Assembly: GCA_029260515.1 (NCBI GenBank)
Contig: JAJDDC010000019.1
Span: 62,001-126,000 of the forward strand
Length of the DNA: 64,000 bases
Direction of reading: 5' to 3'
From: Phycisphaerales bacterium
GTDB lineage: Bacteria > Planctomycetota > Phycisphaerae > Phycisphaerales > UBA1924
Part shown: piece after piece, positions 61,755 to 64,000 of the stretch
How the letters are laid out: every line of letters starts with the position of its first letter
Numbering within the stretch: the first letter of the stretch is position 1
Notes under the pieces: model-generated
Database searches by the model: none
What the model saw: only the letters and a program-made list of their open reading frames with translations
What the model was told of the DNA's origin: nothing
Program-made: the position numbers and the translations under genes

Positions 61755-63293
61755 ATGAACACGACGCTGCACGCCCTCGCCGCGGCCGCCGCCCTGGCCC
61801 TCGCCGCCCTCGCCCCCGCACAGACCGCCACCACCTTCACCTACCAGGGCCGCCTCACGGACGCGGGCGCACCCGCCGACGGCCTCTACGACCTCACCTT
61901 CACGCTCTGGAGCGTCCCGTTCTTCGGAACCCAGATCGGCTCCCCCGTCGTCATCACCGACCTGCCCGTTGAGAACGGCGTCTTCACCGCGCCGCTCGAC
62001 TTCGGCGCAGACACATTCAACGGCTCGCAACGCTGGCTCCAGATCGCCGTTGACGGGACCACCCTCGCCCCGCGAACCCCCGTCACCGGCGCACCCTACT
62101 CCATCCAGACCCGCGGCATCTTCGCGAACAACGACCTCTCGTTCGTCGGCGTCGGACGCGAATCCCAGATCTCATCGACCGAGGTCTTCGGCATCTCGGA
62201 CAACACCTCCGGGTTCGCCGGCATGTACGTCCACACGTCCGGCGCCAACGGGAACCCCTACTACGGCTACTCCGCCGGTGGGAGCGTCGATGCCTACCAC
62301 GCCGTCGATGGCGCCACCGGCGACTGGTACCTCGTCAACAACGGCGCCGTCCGCATGACCGTTGACGCCTCGGGCAACGTCGGCATCGACAACACCAACC
62401 CGACGAGCCTGCTCGACGTCGCGGGCAATATCAAGGCCGAGTTCTTCGTCACCCCCCACCCCAACTCCCAACTCAGCGCCTTCTACGCCTCGGGCAACAA
62501 CCTCAATATCGCCACCTTCGGCGGCGGCCCCATACGGTTCATCACGAGCTCGACTCCGGGCGGCGCCGGGTTGGAACGCATGGCGATCAGCAGCAGCGGC
62601 GGCGTCACCGTCGCCGAGACGCTCGGCGTCGGGGGCCCCGCCGTCAACGCCGTCCTCTCCTCTAGCGGCGGCGCCCAGCACGCCGGCTACCTCGTCTCAG
62701 AGCAGACCGGCGTCTGGGGCGCCACCACCTCCACCGGCGTCGGGCGCTACGGCGTCTTCGGCCAGCACCCCTCGGGAAGCTCCTACGGTGTCTGGGCCAG
62801 CGGCAACATGGGCGCCAGCGGCACCAAATCCTTCCGCATCGACCACCCCCTCGCGCCACAGAGCAAGTACCTCCTCCACTATTGCGCCGAGGCGCCCGAG
62901 CCGCTCAACGTCTACTCGGGCGTCGTCACACTCGACGAGAACGGCCGCGCCTGGGTCGCACTCCCCGACTACTTCACGCACATCAACCGCGACCCCCGCT
63001 ACCAGCTCACCTGCATCGGCGGCTTCGCAAACGTCTACATCGCCTCCGAGGTCGTCAACAACCACTTCCAGATCGCCGGCGGCTCCCCCGGCCTCAGGGT
63101 TTCGTGGGAGGTCAAGGGCGTGCGCAACGACCCCTGGGTCCGCGCCAACGGCGCCCCCGCCGTCATGGATAAACCCGCCGAGTTCCAGGGCCTGTATCTG
63201 CACCCCGAGCTCTACGGCCTGCCCAACGAGTTCGCCGAGCACCCGAGCGTGCCCGCCCAGGTCTACCAGCCCTCGAGTGTGCAGTCGCCCTGA
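61755..63293 (+). CDS. secreted surface protein with two repeat-type domains, unknown function
   Basis: The protein has 512 residues from the ATG at 61755 (GAGGAG before it). Signal peptide (LAAAAALALAALAPAQ), then an N-terminal beta module (TFTYQGRLTDAGAPADGLYD, SQRWLQIAVDGTTLAPRTPV) also found in the next gene. The middle is Gly/Ser-rich with NVGIDNTNPTSLLDVAG, a tail-fibre-like pattern. The C-terminal module has FRIDHPLAPQSKYLLHYCAE, YFTHINRDPRYQLT and GLRVSWEVKGVRNDPW, a widespread C-terminal module of unknown function. Likely extracellular. Confidence 0.78.
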   Translation: MNTTLHALAAAAALALAALAPAQTATTFTYQGRLTDAGAPADGLYDLTFTLWSVPFFGTQIGSPVVITDLPVENGVFTAPLDFGADTFNGSQRWLQIAVDGTTLAPRTPVTGAPYSIQTRGIFANNDLSFVGVGRESQISSTEVFGISDNTSGFAGMYVHTSGANGNPYYGYSAGGSVDAYHAVDGATGDWYLVNNGAVRMTVDASGNVGIDNTNPTSLLDVAGNIKAEFFVTPHPNSQLSAFYASGNNLNIATFGGGPIRFITSSTPGGAGLERMAISSSGGVTVAETLGVGGPAVNAVLSSSGGAQHAGYLVSEQTGVWGATTSTGVGRYGVFGQHPSGSSYGVWASGNMGASGTKSFRIDHPLAPQSKYLLHYCAEAPEPLNVYSGVVTLDENGRAWVALPDYFTHINRDPRYQLTCIGGFANVYIASEVVNNHFQIAGGSPGLRVSWEVKGVRNDPWVRANGAPAVMDKPAEFQGLYLHPELYGLPNEFAEHPSVPAQVYQPSSVQSP

Positions 63294-63480
63294 CCGCCGC
63301 CGCGTCGGCGTCCACTCCCGATCGCAGCGCGTCCACCCCGAGCGATCCGCCCGGGCGGGCCATTGATCGCCGCCGCGCTCGCTGTACGCTGGATCCGCGC
63401 GATCGCACGCGCCGGGGGAGCCGGCCTCACCCGAGGACAATCCACACGCGGCACGATCCACCCGCCGGAGACCCAACCAA

Positions 63481-64000
63481 TGCGTTTTCAGATCCTCTCG
63501 ATCGCGCTGGCGATGCTTGCGCTCGCCGCCCCGGCGTCCGCCTCCCCCGAAACGACGTTCACCTACCAGGGCTCGCTCAACCAGTCCGGTTCCCCCGCCG
63601 ACGGCGCCTACGACCTCGGCTTCTCGCTCTGGGATGCCCCCGCAGGCGGAACCCAGATCGGCGCCACCGTCCAGTCGCCGAGCCACGCGGTCGCAGACGG
63701 CCTCTTCACCGTCCAACTCGACTTCGGCGCCGCCGCCCTCGACGGCAACCAACGCTGGCTCCAGATCTCCGTCAACGCGGTCACGCTTGCGCCTCGTACG
63801 CCCGTCACCCCCTCGCCCTACGCCGTGCAAACCCGCGGCATCTACGTCGATGAACTCGAGCGCACAGGCCTGGGCACGATCGCGCCCGAAAGCCGGCTGC
63901 ACATCTTCACCGGCTCCGCCGGCGCCGTCACCACCTGGCCAGGATCGCTCGCCACGCTCGAAGCCAGCTCCCACGCCTACCTCAGCCTGCTCGCCCCCCC
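63481..64000 (+). CDS. secreted surface protein, paralog of the upstream gene, cut by the window end
   Basis: The first 173 codons are present. Signal peptide (MRFQILSIALAMLALAAPAS) and the same N-terminal module as the upstream protein (TFTYQGSLNQSGSPADGAYD, NQRWLQISVNAVTLAPRTPV). The rest runs off the end, so the C-terminal module is not seen. A 187-bp gap before it holds no hairpin or clear promoter. Confidence 0.78.

Overview
The window looks like chromosomal DNA of a high-GC planctomycete, most likely class Phycisphaerae (Phycisphaerales). The grounds are: many proteins with prepilin-type N-termini; three proteins carrying the two-repeat dockerin-like module of this group (core AEPFGxLDFSDVxxFL, two of them ending in GC plus one residue); a VPTP-type PEP-CTERM sorting tail; kinase/beta-propeller fusion proteins; and a mainly single-copy core metabolism. 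Taxonomy is inferred from these family signatures; no database search was possible. No CRISPR array, insertion sequence, integrase, phage module or rRNA operon was seen. The two RNA genes are tRNA-Glu(UUC) and tRNA-Lys(CUU).

Layout. 1-2.1 kb: 5' part of mnmG and a divergent secreted ClpP-fold protein. 2.2-7.3 kb: four prepilin-type proteins in a row on the minus strand, each with its own sigma70-like promoter or terminator; the middle two are a recent tandem duplicate. 7.4-12.7 kb: polyprenyl-phosphate sugar transferase, a DnaJ/CbpA-type chaperone, a CpcT/CpeT-FKBP fusion, a small membrane protein and a PEP-CTERM protein. 13-20 kb: malate dehydrogenase with an unknown partner, a flavin reductase-like protein, a DUF1444 protein, then acpP-fabF followed by an unusual overlapping trio: pseudopilin, polytopic membrane protein, FliN-like SpoA protein. 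20-23 kb: two duplicated cassettes of promoter, prepilin and small membrane-anchored protein. 23-31.7 kb: GH15 glucoamylase-like protein, a protein with an N-terminal dockerin module, purM, metK, nadD, tRNA-Glu and an alpha/beta hydrolase.

31.8-45.8 kb: a large secreted propeller/dockerin protein, a 1305-residue peptidase joining an M14 carboxypeptidase domain to an S9 dipeptidyl-peptidase-type domain, an FkbM methyltransferase, a GT2 glycosyltransferase, a metallo-beta-lactamase/rhodanese protein and a giant MscS/MscK-type channel. 45.8-51.1 kb: a tightly packed minus-strand operon of prepilin, sensor kinase, NtrC-type sigma54 activator and secreted dockerin protein. 51.1-57.2 kb: a 704-bp non-coding gap, then two overlapping Ser/Thr kinase genes with almost identical kinase domains and different extracytoplasmic propellers. 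57.4-64 kb: tRNA-Lys, a GT39-type membrane glycosyltransferase, the classic rpmF-plsX-fabH cluster, and two tandem secreted proteins, the second cut by the window end.

How it fits together. Fatty-acid synthesis is represented twice by standard clusters (acpP-fabF and rpmF-plsX-fabH). The rest is strongly biased to the cell surface: eight prepilin-like proteins, three dockerin-module proteins, a PEP-CTERM protein, envelope sugar enzymes and two sensory systems. The most interesting combinations are the prepilin/two-component/dockerin operon, the pseudopilin/SpoA operon, the paired prepilin cassettes, and the multidomain fusions (M14-S9, CpcT-FKBP, N-terminal dockerin plus Cys-rich hydrophobic tail).
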